DNA of 64,000 nucleotides from Ruminococcaceae bacterium BL-6 (GCA_902810075.1 LR778135.1:2914001-2978000), one strand, 5' to 3'; shown: positions 18,164-27,246, counted from the stretch's first letter. A program made the numbers and translations. Notes: generated by a model not told the origin, from the sequence alone.

Positions 18164-18680
18164 ATGATATAATAACCTCACGGCGTTAGCGGAGGCAAAG
18201 CCTCCGACGCCTGAGAGAGCATTGAATCATGATATGCTTTGCGTGTCTGACGACTTTTGCGTACTAAAACGGATGTCTTGCTTTGTCCATCATGATATAA
18301 TAACCTCACGGCGTTAGCGGAGGCAAAGCCTCCGACGCCTGAGAGAGCATTGAATCATGATATGCTTTGCGGGGTTGGAAATTTTCCCGCTTTAAAATAC
18401 TGCTCTGGTTGCAATCATGATATAATAACCTCACGGCATTAGCGGAGGCAAAGCCTCCGACGCCTGAGAGAGCATTGAATCATGATATGCTTTGTGTGTC
18501 TGACGACTTTTGCGTACTAAAACGGATGTCTTGCTTTGTCCATCATGATATAATAACCTCACGGCGTTAGCGGAGGCAAAGCTTCCGACGCCTGAGAGAA
18601 CATTGAATCATGATATGCTTTGCGTGTCTGACGACTTTTGCGTACTAAAATGGATGTCTTGCTTTGTGCATCATGATATA
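18164..18680. repeat. Tandem palindromic repeat array R1a (four units)
   Basis: Four copies of an ~80-bp unit start at 18164, 18292, 18417 and 18545 (periods 128, 125, 128). Each unit holds a hairpin: CCTCA-GGCGT-TAG-CGGAGGC, loop AAA, GCCTCCG-ACGCC-TGAG. Each is flanked by ATGATAT motifs. The 45-48-bp spacers are of two kinds: one kind is nearly identical after units 1, 3 and 4, and a different one follows unit 2. The inverted form of the same hairpin occurs at 36941-37165. It resembles BIME/REP-type arrays, not CRISPR. It fills the gap before the malic enzyme gene. Confidence 0.85.
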
Positions 18681-18695
18681 CTAAAAGACAAAAAC

Positions 18696-18757
18696 ACAGC
18701 GTTTCCGGCTGAGATGCAGGATCTGTTTCGGTTCCGCAGCCATAAGCGGAACCGCTG
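18696..18757. repeat. Short copy of the ACAGC-ended palindromic element
   Basis: Ends ACAGCGTTTCCGG and CGGAACCGCTGT form an imperfect terminal inverted repeat. The interior GGTTCCGCAGCCATAAGCGG matches the arm of other copies; the central GC hairpin is missing. It ends 22 bases before the malic enzyme start and so lies in its leader. Confidence 0.6.
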
Positions 18758-18779
18758 TGGGACTGGGAAGGAAAGCAGA

Positions 18780-19952
18780 ATGGATTATGCAAAGGAAGCC
18801 TTGAAAAAGCACCGGGAATGGAAAGGAAAGATCCGGGTGGCCGCGGCGTGCCCGGTGAAAACCCGCGACGACCTTTCCATTGCCTACACCCCGGGGGTGG
18901 CGGAGCCATGCCGCGAGATCAGCCGCGACGTTTCCAAGGGATACGACTATACCCGCCGGGGGAACCTGGTCGCGGTCGTCACCGACGGGACCGCCGTGCT
19001 CGGCCTGGGCGACATCGGGCCGGAGGCCGGGATGCCGGTGATGGAGGGCAAATGCGTTCTGTTCCGGGAATTTGCTGGCGTCGACGCGTTCCCGCTGTGC
19101 ATCCGCTCGAAGGAGCCGGATGAGATCGTACGCACCGTCGAGATGATCGCGGGCTCCTTCGGGGGCATTAACCTGGAGGACATCTCGGCCCCCCGCTGCT
19201 TTGAGATCGAAAGGCGCCTGAAGGCTTCCCTCGACATCCCCGTGTTCCACGACGACCAGCACGGCACGGCCGTCGTGGTCGGCGCCGCCCTGATCAACGC
19301 GCTGAAGGTCGTCGGCAAAGAGCTGGGCGGCGTGCGTGCGGTCGTCAACGGCGCGGGAGCCGCCGGCATCGCCTGCACCAGGTTTCTGCTCTCCCTCGGG
19401 CTGCGGGATGTCATTCTGTGCGACAGGCAGGGCGCGGTCTGCGAAGGTGAAAGCTGGCTGAACCCGGTGCAGCGCGAAATGGCCCGGGTCACCAACCGCG
19501 CGCACCGGCGCGGCACGCTTGCGGATGCGGTGAAGGGCGCGGACGTGTTCCTCGGGGTTTCGGCCCCGGACTGCCTGAGCCAGGACATGGTGCGGTCGAT
19601 GAACCGCGACGCGGTGATTTTCGCCATGGCCAACCCCGTGCCGGAAATCTTTCCCGAAAAGGCGCTGGAGGCCGGCGCGAAGATCGTTGGGACGGGCCGC
19701 TCGGATTACCCGAACCAGATCAACAACCTGCTCGCTTTCCCCGGGATTTTCCGCGGCGCGCTGGATGTGCGCGCATCCGACATCAACGACGAGATGAAGA
19801 TCGCGGCGTCGTTCGCCATCGCGGGCCTGGTGGGGCCGCAGGAGCTGGGCCGCGGATGTATCATCCCTTCTCCGCTGGACCGGAGCGTCGCCCCCGCCGT
19901 GGCAAAGGCGGTGAGCGAAGCCGCCAGAAAAAGCGGTGTCGCCCGCATTTAA
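18780..19952 (+). CDS. Malic enzyme (malate dehydrogenase, decarboxylating)
   Basis: 390 residues from ATG 18780, preceded by GGAAGGAAAG. Malic-enzyme motifs in order: YTPGVAEPCREI, VVTDGTAVLGLGDIGPEAGMPVMEGK (active-site region), the metal-binding FGGINLEDISAP, then VFHDDQHGTAVVVGAALINAL and the dinucleotide fold VVNGAGAAGIACTRFLLSLG. It converts malate to pyruvate and CO2, yielding NAD(P)H, in the cytoplasm. The ~390-residue length is the short bacterial form without a phosphotransacetylase domain. Cofactor preference cannot be read with confidence. Confidence 0.95.
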   Translation: MDYAKEALKKHREWKGKIRVAAACPVKTRDDLSIAYTPGVAEPCREISRDVSKGYDYTRRGNLVAVVTDGTAVLGLGDIGPEAGMPVMEGKCVLFREFAGVDAFPLCIRSKEPDEIVRTVEMIAGSFGGINLEDISAPRCFEIERRLKASLDIPVFHDDQHGTAVVVGAALINALKVVGKELGGVRAVVNGAGAAGIACTRFLLSLGLRDVILCDRQGAVCEGESWLNPVQREMARVTNRAHRRGTLADAVKGADVFLGVSAPDCLSQDMVRSMNRDAVIFAMANPVPEIFPEKALEAGAKIVGTGRSDYPNQINNLLAFPGIFRGALDVRASDINDEMKIAASFAIAGLVGPQELGRGCIIPSPLDRSVAPAVAKAVSEAARKSGVARI

Positions 19953-20011
19953 CAGCAATACAGCAAGGCCTTGCCCTCCGATACAGTCCTTTGACGGTTC
20001 AGACGGGGCTT

Positions 20012-20100
20012 TACAGCAACCACTTACGATTTGTTTCTCCCCCGCCTCCGGCGGGGGAGAAACAATCATAAATTCTACATCTTAGCTGGAAACGCTATCA
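20012..20100. repeat. ACAGC-ended palindromic element, near-complete copy
   Basis: Left arm ACAGCAACCACTTACGATTTG, central hairpin GTTTCTCCCCCGCC/GGCGGGGGAGAAAC, right arm ending TCTTAGCTGGAAACGCT. It lies in the leader of the ECF S-component gene. Confidence 0.7.
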
Positions 20101-20121
20101 CCTGAAAAGAGGTCTTTTCCC

Positions 20122-20688
20122 ATGAAAAAACAATCGGCCACCGTAAAAATGGCCGTCACGGGGCTCATGGCGGCCCTGGTGTTCGTCGGCTCCATGCTGC
20201 AGATCACGATCCCGCTCTCCACAGGCGCGACACGGGTCCACCTGGGCAACATTTTCTGCCTGCTCGCGGGCCTTCTGCTGGGCGGGGCGCGGGGCGGCCT
20301 GGCGGCGGGGCTTGGCTCGTTTTTCTTCGATCTTCTGAACCCGATCTACCTGCCGGATTCCCCGTTTACGTTCGCGTTCAAGTTCCTGATGGGCTTTTCC
20401 TGCGGGAAGCTCGCGCGCCTGCGCGGCGCGGGAGCCGAATCGGCGAAGCAGAACCTGATCGCGACCGCGGCCGGACAGCTTCTTTACCTGATCCTTTACG
20501 TCGGCAAGGGCTTTTTGGAGGACACGGTCCTGATGCACATGGAGCTGTCCCCCGCCCTGACGATTCTGGTCACCAAGCTGGGCGCTTCTTCCGTCAACGC
20601 GATCATCGCCGTTCTCGTTTCCGTCCCGCTCGCTTTCGTGATCCGGAAGGCGCTGCACCGCAGCCATCTTCTCGGGGATCTGGACTGA
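20122..20688 (+). CDS. ECF transporter S component (substrate-specificity membrane protein)
   Basis: 188 residues with about six hydrophobic segments. The conserved N-terminal region TVKMAVTGLMAALVFVGSML and the signature RVHLGNIFCLLAGLLLGGARGGLAAGLGSFFFDLL are typical of ECF S components (PF07155-like). The protein would bind a vitamin or related molecule and dock with a shared EcfA-EcfA'-EcfT module encoded elsewhere. No riboswitch was recognised upstream, only a palindromic repeat, so the substrate is unknown. Start ATG 20122 with AGAGG upstream. Monocistronic with a strong terminator. Confidence 0.85.
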   Translation: MKKQSATVKMAVTGLMAALVFVGSMLQITIPLSTGATRVHLGNIFCLLAGLLLGGARGGLAAGLGSFFFDLLNPIYLPDSPFTFAFKFLMGFSCGKLARLRGAGAESAKQNLIATAAGQLLYLILYVGKGFLEDTVLMHMELSPALTILVTKLGASSVNAIIAVLVSVPLAFVIRKALHRSHLLGDLD

Positions 20689-20708
20689 CACGCGATACGG
20701 ATTTCGCA

Positions 20709-20755
20709 GGGGCCGGCAGCCGAAGCAAAATTCTTCGGCTGCCGGCCCCGTTTTT
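20709..20755 (+). terminator. Terminator after the ECF S-component gene
   Basis: Perfect 17-bp stem GGGGCCGGCAGCCGAAG/CTTCGGCTGCCGGCCCC with a 7-base loop, followed by G and TTTTT. Confidence 0.95.
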
Positions 20756-20940
20756 CTTCTGCGGTATTTCCGGGTTCAATTGTGGAATAAACACGTCTTT
20801 CAAATGGAATTTCCGCAGGTAACATATTCTTTGCGAATCAGACATAAAAAATATAATCGGATGTCATATCTTTTTCATATTCCATCGGCATAATAAGGGT
20901 ACAGAAAAGGGAAAATCAATGGAAGAAAGGATCCGATGTT

Positions 20941-22347
20941 ATGAACAATCCTTACGACGATTTTAACAATAAAAACACGAACAACGATCCCCGCGGCGAG
21001 GGAAACAGCTACGAATGGAAGGCCCCCCAGGACAGCCAAAAGACATATTGGCAGGGCGACTATTACCATTCCTACAAAAACCCGGTGCAGGATGCCTGGA
21101 GCGCGTCGCCCACCCCCGCCCTGCAGCCGCCGAGGAAAAAGAAGGGCAAAAAAACCGCTTTGAAGGTTGTTGCGGGCCTGATGGCCTGCCTGATGATCTC
21201 GGCGGGCTCCATCGGCGGATTCGTCGCCCTGGTCAACAACGGCTACGTCAAGCTGAACAACGGCGGCTCGGAAGCGGCCTTCACGATCAACAAGGTGGCG
21301 GCCGCCCCGGCGAAAACCTCTTCGGGCACCGCCACGGCCCTGACGACGCAGCAGATCGCGAAAAAGGTGATCCCGTCCGTCGTGTGCATCCAGAATTACC
21401 AGATTAACAACACGGCCCAGGCCTTATGGCAGCAGCAGGGCGGGCTGGGCGGAAGCAAAAGCGGGAACGGGGAGAACGGCTCGGGCGAAGAAGACTCCAG
21501 CGGCGTTTCCCCCACCAGTGAAGGCTCCGGCATCATCGCGACGAGCGACGGCTACATCGTCACAAACGCGCACGTCGTTTCCGGCGCCACCTCGCTGAAG
21601 GTCATCCTCTCCGACGGAAAATCGTATCAGGCCAAGCTCATCGGCAGCGACAGCGTCACCGACCTCGCCCTGATCAAGATCAGCGCGACGGGCCTGACCC
21701 CCGCGGAATTCGGCTCCTCCTCCGACCTGCAGGTGGCCGACACCGTGATGGCCATCGGCAACCCCGGCGGCCTGGAATTCAACTCCAGCGTCACGATCGG
21801 CTATATTTCCGCTTTGAACCGCGAAATCACGAACAGTGAAAACGGCTACACGATGAAATGCATCCAGACCGACGCCGCAATCAACCCCGGCAACTCCGGC
21901 GGGCCGCTGGTCAACAGCTACGGCCAGGTGATCGGCATCAACTCCTCCAAAATCGTGGCGTCCGGCTACGAGGGCCTCGGCTTTGCAATCCCCATCGACG
22001 TCGCCCAGCCCATCATCAGCGACCTGAAGCAGTACGGCTATGTGAAGGACCGCGCGGTGCTCGGCATCTCGTATCAATATCTGGACAGCATGACGTCGCG
22101 CTTCTACGGCCTGCCGACCGGGATCTACGTCGTTTCCATCAGCAGCCCCGCCGTCAGTGAGGCCGGGATCGAGAAAGGCGACGTCATCACTGAAGTCGAC
22201 GGAAAAACCGTCAATTCCAGCACCGTCGTCACCTCGATCGTCGCTTCCAAGAAGCCGGGCCAGACCGTTTCTCTGAAAGTGACGCGGCCCAGCACGGGAA
22301 AGAGCTTTACCGCAACCGTGAAGCTCTCGCAGTCCACCGGCAAATAA
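20941..22347 (+). CDS. HtrA/DegP-like membrane-anchored serine protease with PDZ domain
   Basis: 468 residues. A hydrophilic, Asn-rich N-terminus precedes one membrane helix (about 75-100), giving the type II topology of Gram-positive HtrA. The trypsin-like domain carries the triad H211 (TNAHVV), D241 (SVTDLALIK) and S319 (NPGNSGGPL). A Gly/Ser-rich low-complexity insert lies at about 160-185. A PDZ domain (about 365-460) ends the protein. It degrades or refolds misfolded exported proteins at the outer face of the membrane. Start ATG with GAAAGGA upstream; monocistronic. Confidence 0.95.
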   Translation: MNNPYDDFNNKNTNNDPRGEGNSYEWKAPQDSQKTYWQGDYYHSYKNPVQDAWSASPTPALQPPRKKKGKKTALKVVAGLMACLMISAGSIGGFVALVNNGYVKLNNGGSEAAFTINKVAAAPAKTSSGTATALTTQQIAKKVIPSVVCIQNYQINNTAQALWQQQGGLGGSKSGNGENGSGEEDSSGVSPTSEGSGIIATSDGYIVTNAHVVSGATSLKVILSDGKSYQAKLIGSDSVTDLALIKISATGLTPAEFGSSSDLQVADTVMAIGNPGGLEFNSSVTIGYISALNREITNSENGYTMKCIQTDAAINPGNSGGPLVNSYGQVIGINSSKIVASGYEGLGFAIPIDVAQPIISDLKQYGYVKDRAVLGISYQYLDSMTSRFYGLPTGIYVVSISSPAVSEAGIEKGDVITEVDGKTVNSSTVVTSIVASKKPGQTVSLKVTRPSTGKSFTATVKLSQSTGK

Positions 22348-22396
22348 AGAACGATTCCTTCCATTTCTCCTCCCAAAAGATAAAATTTTACTCCAA

Positions 22397-22441
22397 AAAA
22401 CGCCTCCCGCCGTACTTCAACTGTACGGCGGGAGGCGTTTT
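22397..22441. terminator. Bidirectional terminator between htrA-like and amino-acid ABC genes
   Basis: 15-bp perfect stem CGCCTCCCGCCGTAC/GTACGGCGGGAGGCG flanked by AAAA on the left and TTTT on the right, so it works for both converging transcripts. Confidence 0.92.
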
Positions 22442-22502
22442 ATTCTGATTCGTTTTCAAAGGGCCGGTCCCGTTCCGGGCCTTCCCCTCGCGGGTCATCT
22501 TT

Positions 22503-23276
22503 TCAGGAATTTTCGTTGAAGCGGGTCAGGAACGCCCTGGTCCGCTCGTTTTTGGTATGGGAGAAAAGCTCATCCGGCGTCCCATCCTCCAGAACGGACC
22601 CGCCGTCCATAAAGACGACGTGGTCCGCGACGTCGTGGGCGAATTTCATCTCATGAGTCACAACGACCATCGTCATATGCTCCGCCGCAAGACCCCGCAT
22701 CACCTTCAGAATCTCGCCGGTCAGCTCCGGATCCAGCGCGCTGGTGGGCTCGTCGAAAAACAGGATGTCCGGATTCATCGCGAGCGCCCGGGCAATGGAA
22801 ACGCGCTGCTGCTGCCCGCCCGAAAGCTGGCAGGGATAGGCATCCGCCTTTTCGGAAAGGTCCATCTTTTCCAATAAAGCGCGCGCTGTCTCCTCCGCTT
22901 CCCGCCTGCTTTTGCGCAGCACGCGCACCGGCGCGTCCGCGATATTGCGCAGGACGGTATGATGCGGGAACAGATTGAAATTCTGGAACACAAGGCCCAC
23001 GTGCCGCCCGATCTCCCGGCGCGTATTCCGGTCGGCATACACCGCCTTCCCTTCGGGGCCGTTTTTCACCAGCACTTTTCCGCAGATGGAAATCATGCCG
23101 GAATCCACGGTTTCCAGCTGGGAAATGCAGCGCAGCAGCGTGCTTTTCCCGGAGCCGGACGGCCCGATCACGGCGAGCACTTCCCCTTCCCGCACGCTCA
23201 GCGAGATGCCGCGCAGAATCTCTTCCCCATCAAAGCTTTTCCGGATTCCCTCGACCTTCAAAATTTCCGAACTCAT
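22503..23276 (-). CDS. Polar amino-acid ABC transporter, ATP-binding protein (GlnQ type)
   Basis: 257 residues. Walker A is [11 protein letters not shown] (about 34-44), the signature is [15 protein letters not shown], Walker B is [14 protein letters not shown], and the H-loop is VVTHEMKFA. It follows the permease gene by 13 bases and forms the last gene of a binding protein-permease-ATPase operon. It energises uptake of a polar amino acid from the cytoplasmic face. Confidence 0.93.
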   Translation of the reverse strand: MSSEILKVEGIRKSFDGEEILRGISLSVREGEVLAVIGPSGSGKSTLLRCISQLETVDSGMISICGKVLVKNGPEGKAVYADRNTRREIGRHVGLVFQNFNLFPHHTVLRNIADAPVRVLRKSRREAEETARALLEKMDLSEKADAYPCQLSGGQQQRVSIARALAMNPDILFFDEPTSALDPELTGEILKVMRGLAAEHMTMVVVTHEMKFAHDVADHVVFMDGGSVLEDGTPDELFSHTKNERTRAFLTRFNENS

Positions 23277-23289
23277 CTGGAATCCCCCT

Positions 23290-23931
23290 TTAACGGTAAT
23301 AGCTCAGCCGGTTTTCCGCCGCGGTGAACGCGCGCGTCACGACGCCGTTCATCGCAAGGTAGAACACTCCGGCGATCACGAGCGGCGTCATGTCGACCGC
23401 CGAGGAGACCCACTGCGAGGTCACCTTCAGCAGCTCCACCACGCCGATCACCTGCGCGAGCGACGTATCCTTCACCAGCGTGATGAACTCGTTGCCCATC
23501 GGCGGTATGATCCTCTTTACGACCTGCGGCAGAACGATATGGAAAAAGGTCTGCGAACGGGTATACCCGAGCACCCGGGCGGCCTCGAACTGGCCGGCCG
23601 GGATGGATTCCAGCCCGCCGCGGTAGATTTCGGCAAAATACGCCGCGTAATTCAGCGCGAACGCCACCTGCGCGGCCATGACCCGCTCCAGCTGGATGCC
23701 GAAAAGCGGCTTCAGCGCGTAGAACATGAACAGCAGCTGAAGCATCAGCGGCGTGCCGCGCATGATCAGGATATAAAACCGCACCGGAAGGTGGATGACC
23801 GGATGGTGAGACATCCTGCCCAGCGCCACCAGCATCCCGAGCGGAAGCGCAAAAATCAGCGTGAAAAAAAAGATTCTGAGCGACATCACCGTCGCCGTGA
23901 GCATCTCTTCCAGAAGTACCTGATAGTTCAT
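23290..23931 (-). CDS. Polar amino-acid ABC transporter permease (HisM/GlnP type)
   Basis: 213 residues with five predicted membrane spans. The EAA-loop motif that contacts the ATPase reads [45 protein letters not shown] is typical of the family. It lies 24 bases downstream of the binding-protein gene. Only one permease is encoded, so a homodimer is expected. Confidence 0.93.
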   Translation of the reverse strand: MNYQVLLEEMLTATVMSLRIFFFTLIFALPLGMLVALGRMSHHPVIHLPVRFYILIMRGTPLMLQLLFMFYALKPLFGIQLERVMAAQVAFALNYAAYFAEIYRGGLESIPAGQFEAARVLGYTRSQTFFHIVLPQVVKRIIPPMGNEFITLVKDTSLAQVIGVVELLKVTSQWVSSAVDMTPLVIAGVFYLAMNGVVTRAFTAAENRLSYYR

Positions 23932-23955
23932 GGATTCATCTCCCTGGAAGCCTTT

Positions 23956-24813
23956 TTACGATTTGACCGTCGTCACGTCGTCGCCGAACCATTTTTCGGA
24001 AATCTTCTTCATCGTGCCGTCGGCCGCCATTTCCTGAAGCGTTTTGTCGATCTGCTGTTTCAGCGCCTTGTCGTTTTTGCGGAACCCGACCACATAATCC
24101 TCCGTCGCGAGCGAGATCGGGGAGCCGTCTGAGTTTTCGAGGATCCGGTAGGCGTTCGGCTCTTTGGTCAGATAAAAACGGGCGATGACCTCGTCGATCG
24201 AGATCGCGTCGATCGTCCCGTTCTGAATCTCCAGAACCGCCTTGGAGTAGTCGTCGATCTTGACGACCTCTTTCAGCGAAGCCTTAAACTCTTTGTTCGC
24301 CGCGTCGTTCAGCGCGCTTTCGGCGGAGGAGTCGCTCTGCACGCCGATCGACTTGCCCGCAAGGTCTTTCAGGCTATGGTAGGAAGAATCCGTCTTCACC
24401 AGAATGATCTGCTCGTTCTTCATGTAAGGGATGCTCAGAAGAAAGCTCTTTTCCCGCTCCGGGGTCTTGCTGAAGCCGTTCCACAGGCAATCCACGTTTC
24501 CGTTGTCGAGCTCGGCCTGTTTGTTGTCCCAGTCGACCGCCTGCAGCTTCAGCTCGATGCCCAGCCGCTTGCAGGCCTCTTTGGCGAGGTCGATATCGAA
24601 ACCGACGATTTCCCCGGTCTGCGTGTCCTTATAGCCCATGGGCGGAAACGCGTCGTCCAGCCCCAGCACAAGCCGGCCGGCCTGCTTGACCTTGTCCCAC
24701 GATTCATCAGCGCCGCTTTCGGCCCCGGAAGAAGCGGCCTTTCCCCCCGCGCACCCGGAAAATCCGGCCGCCACACACAGTGCCAATAAGAGCGCCATGA
24801 TCTTTTTCATCAT
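23956..24813 (-). CDS. Amino-acid ABC transporter substrate-binding lipoprotein
   Basis: 285 residues from ATG 24813 (AGGGGG seven bases upstream). A lipoprotein signal peptide ends in the lipobox FSGC. The mature protein is a family-3 solute-binding domain with GRLVLGLDDAFPPMGYKDTQTGEIVGFDIDLAKEAC. The Arg expected to hold the alpha-carboxylate is probably in the segment KTPEREKSF. Its exact ligand (cystine, glutamine or arginine type) is not clear. First gene of the three-gene uptake operon. Confidence 0.92.
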   Translation of the reverse strand: MMKKIMALLLALCVAAGFSGCAGGKAASSGAESGADESWDKVKQAGRLVLGLDDAFPPMGYKDTQTGEIVGFDIDLAKEACKRLGIELKLQAVDWDNKQAELDNGNVDCLWNGFSKTPEREKSFLLSIPYMKNEQIILVKTDSSYHSLKDLAGKSIGVQSDSSAESALNDAANKEFKASLKEVVKIDDYSKAVLEIQNGTIDAISIDEVIARFYLTKEPNAYRILENSDGSPISLATEDYVVGFRKNDKALKQQIDKTLQEMAADGTMKKISEKWFGDDVTTVKS

Positions 24814-24835
24814 AAATAGTCCCCCTGATCTTTCT

Positions 24836-24933
24836 CGCAATTCCCTGCCAAGAGACGGAACTTGTCCCGGTATCTCCCCTGCCTGCGGCGGGGAGATACC
24901 GGCTTTGGTTCGCAATCACAAGCGGAATTGCCA
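24836..24933. repeat. ACAGC-ended palindromic element, complete copy in reverse orientation
   Basis: Contains CGCAATTCCCTGCCAAGAGACGG, a central 17-bp hairpin (CCGGTATCTCCCCTGCC/GGCGGGGAGATACCGG), then GGTTCGCAATCACAAGCGGAATTG. It sits in the transcribed leader of the amino-acid ABC operon, between promoter and start codon. Confidence 0.7.
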
Positions 24934-24952
24934 TAGTAAAACAACCTTTTAT

Positions 24953-24981
24953 ATTTTACCTTACTACCATTGTAAAGTAAA
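24953..24981 (-). promoter_or_regulatory. Sigma-A promoter of the amino-acid ABC operon
   Basis: On the minus strand TTTACT (24981-24976), 17 bp, TAAAAT (24958-24953). The leader from here to the start is about 130 nt and includes a palindromic repeat. Confidence 0.65.
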
Positions 24982-25084
24982 GGGATTTTTAAAAAAATCG
25001 GATGGAAAATGAAACACCCCGCCCTCCGGCGGGCGGCGCCGGGGACGGGGTGCTTCAAAAACGGGATATTCCAATCCCGCGGAT

Positions 25085-25250
25085 TTAGGCCTTGTTTGTA
25101 AAATCCAAAGTCTTGTCTGTTTCGGCTAAAATCGCGCCTGCCTGCGTCAAAAATGCTCGGAATCCGGAAAGGATTCCTGCGCTTTTTTCCTTGCCAGCCA
25201 CAATTTTATCTCGAAAATCCGTCGATTTTTAATTTACAAACAAGGCCTAA
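25085..25250. mobile_element. MITE-like element, copy 1 (166 bp)
   Basis: Perfect 18-bp terminal inverted repeats TTAGGCCTTGTTTGTAAA at 25085-25102 and 25233-25250, with no coding capacity. A diverged copy in the opposite orientation lies at 43096-43251 and shares internal stretches such as GGATTTTC, TAAAATTGT, CCTTTCCGGA/CTTTCCGGA and GCCGAAACAGAC. This points to a non-autonomous transposable element. It ends 4 bases from the stop of the LRR gene. No clear target duplication was seen. Confidence 0.8.
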
Positions 25251-25254
25251 TCGT

Positions 25255-26898
25255 TCAGTTGAAATAGCTTCTGTTGCGCGCAGCCGTGCCGTGCTGGGAA
25301 ACATAGTCGGCCACGTCGACCCGGATGGAAACGTGGTTGAGCACGCGCGAGCCATCCGTGACGTCGACGACGACGTAGCAGGTGCCCGGCTTGACGCCGG
25401 TCACGCGGTAATTCCCGTTCGCAAGGCGCGCGACGGACGCGATCCCGTCGCGGCTGGAATAGACGCTGATGGTTTTCGTGTAGGCGTTTCCGGCAAGGAA
25501 GACGCCCACGTCGTAAATGTTGCCCGGCGCCATCGTGTACTGGGTCGTGTCGATCATCACGGAACCGGCGTACTGCACCCCGTTGTAGATCAGGTCCGTA
25601 TTTTCCTGCGTGGGCGGAACCGCTGGCCCATCCGAGGTCGGGTCGCTTTTCAGCTTGAACGGGATCCCCTTGCTTTTCGCGAAGTACTGAACATAGGAAT
25701 CATCGGAGCCGCGAAGCGTGATATTGTCGGGGAAAACGTTCTTTCCGATATCCGTGACGCTGTCGGGGACCGTGAGCGAATAAAGGCTGTCGCATCCGTA
25801 AAAGGCGCTGTTATCAATCGTGGAAAGGCCCTCGGCCAGCTTGACCGAAGAAAGGGCCGGGCAGTATTCAAACGCGTCGTTGGGAAGCGTGCGCAGATCC
25901 TCACAGGGGATGGAAACGCTTTTCAGCGCCGTCCCGTAGGAAAAGGCCCCTTCGCCCAGGGATGTGAGATATTTCGGCAGGGTCACGGACTGGAGCTTGA
26001 CGCAGTAGGCGAACGCATCCTCCCCGATCTCGTCTATGGTCGAAGGGAAGGAAATGCCGGTGAGCGCCCGGCAGTTGTAGAACGCCCGCTCCCCGATGGT
26101 GTAAACCCCGCTCGGGATCGTCACGCTCGTCATCGCGGAACAGTTATAGAACGTGTTTTTCAGAATATCCTCCATCTCGGGGGAAAGATAGGCGCTGGTC
26201 AGCGCGGTGCAGTTGGAAAAGGCGTATTCCCCCAGGCTGGTTACGGTTTTCGGCAGGGAGATATCGGTGAGGGCCTTGCAGTAGCTGAACGCGCTGCTGC
26301 CGATTTCGGTGATTCCGCTGCGCATCTTTACCGAAGCGAGCTTCCCGCTGTAGCTGAACGCCTGCTCGCCGATCTTTTCCACCGACGGCGGGAGGGACAC
26401 GCTGTAAAGGCCCGTGTTGTAAAACGCCGCCCGGCCGATTTCGGCGATATCATCCGGCAGGGTCAGATAGTTCAGGGAAGTGCATCCGCTGAACAGGCCC
26501 TCGCTGATCTCGCCAAGGTTATCCGGCAGCGTGATCCTGGTGAGCTTGGGGCACTCCGCGAATGCCCGCGACTCGATGGTGTCGACGGAATTCTTCATGG
26601 TCACCGAGGAAAGCCTGTCGCAGTCGTAGAACGCCTGGCTGCCGATGCTTCTCACCGTATTCGGAATCGTGACGCTGGTGATTTTATTGTTGTCGTAAAA
26701 CGCCTTGTCGTCGATCCTCGTGACGTCATCCGGAATCTTCACCGACGTGCTTTTCCCCGTGTACTTCGTCAGCACCCCGCCGGAAATATCGAAATCATCA
26801 TCGTCGTCATCGCTCGAAGCAAAAGCCGGCATCGAGAAAAACAGGCCGGCCGTCATGGATAACGCGATTGCAAACGCCAGTATCCTTCGCTTTTTCAT
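25255..26898 (-). CDS. Secreted BspA-type leucine-rich repeat protein (LRR_5)
   Basis: 547 residues from ATG 26898 (GGGAG upstream; an in-frame ATG six codons earlier is less well placed). A signal peptide ends near FFSMPAFA. An acidic SSDDDDDDFD stretch opens the mature protein. From about residue 45 to 405 run some fifteen repeats of 22-24 residues of the form I-x-x-x-A-F-x-x-C-x-x-L-x-x-V-x-L-P. The last ~110 residues form an Ig-like (Big-2-type) domain (ISVYSSRDGIASVARLANG...CYVVVDV). Such proteins are surface-exposed adhesins or binders. No sortase or LPXTG anchor is visible. Confidence 0.9.
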   Translation of the reverse strand: MKKRRILAFAIALSMTAGLFFSMPAFASSDDDDDDFDISGGVLTKYTGKSTSVKIPDDVTRIDDKAFYDNNKITSVTIPNTVRSIGSQAFYDCDRLSSVTMKNSVDTIESRAFAECPKLTRITLPDNLGEISEGLFSGCTSLNYLTLPDDIAEIGRAAFYNTGLYSVSLPPSVEKIGEQAFSYSGKLASVKMRSGITEIGSSAFSYCKALTDISLPKTVTSLGEYAFSNCTALTSAYLSPEMEDILKNTFYNCSAMTSVTIPSGVYTIGERAFYNCRALTGISFPSTIDEIGEDAFAYCVKLQSVTLPKYLTSLGEGAFSYGTALKSVSIPCEDLRTLPNDAFEYCPALSSVKLAEGLSTIDNSAFYGCDSLYSLTVPDSVTDIGKNVFPDNITLRGSDDSYVQYFAKSKGIPFKLKSDPTSDGPAVPPTQENTDLIYNGVQYAGSVMIDTTQYTMAPGNIYDVGVFLAGNAYTKTISVYSSRDGIASVARLANGNYRVTGVKPGTCYVVVDVTDGSRVLNHVSIRVDVADYVSQHGTAARNRSYFN

Positions 26899-27003
26899 GT
26901 GTACTCTCCCTTTCATCCATCGAATTTTTAAACTGCGATCGGTTCCGCCGCATCCGGATATTCCGGAATGGTAAATTCCGTAAAAATTCTGTGATCTATT
27001 TAT

Positions 27004-27032
27004 AATTTATCATCCCTTTCCTTTTTTTGCAA
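27004..27032 (-). promoter_or_regulatory. Putative promoter of the LRR gene
   Basis: Minus strand TTGCAA (27032-27027), 17 bp, TAAATT (27009-27004), with further A/T-rich -10-like sequence next to it. Confidence 0.45.
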
Positions 27033-27104
27033 GCCGGGTAACAGAAATGAGAGAAATATGAGCCCCGGAAAAGGCGCGGTTTCCCCGCGGCATCCATTTT
27101 TTTA

Positions 27105-27133
27105 TTGACCTGCATGCGCCGATGCTCTATACT
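27105..27133 (+). promoter_or_regulatory. Sigma-A promoter of the cytidylate-kinase-like gene
   Basis: TTGACC (27105-27110), 17 bp, TATACT (27128-27133). The leader of about 120 nt carries a partial palindromic repeat. Confidence 0.7.
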
Positions 27134-27189
27134 GAAATCACAAAAATCCAAGCCCCGTTTGAAAAATCAGGGAACGGTATTTCCTGCTA

Positions 27190-27246
27190 ATTCTTCCCCG
27201 CCGAGGCGGGGGAGAACGAAATCTTCAAACAAAGCCTGGGAAACGC
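27190..27246. repeat. Diverged partial copy of the ACAGC-ended palindromic element
   Basis: Central hairpin TTCTTCCCCGCC-GAG-GCGGGGGAGAA followed by CGAAATCTTC...GGGAAACGC, similar to the right half of the copy at 57230. The outer arms are weak. Confidence 0.45.

Noticed and set aside
18164..18680. The regularly spaced repeats look at first like a CRISPR array.
   Set aside because: The repeat is about 80 bp, the spacers recur almost identically, and no cas genes are nearby.
18603..18779. N-terminal extension of malic enzyme into the repeat array.
   Set aside because: The extra residues come from repeat sequence and do not resemble malic enzymes; ATG 18780 has a good ribosome-binding site.
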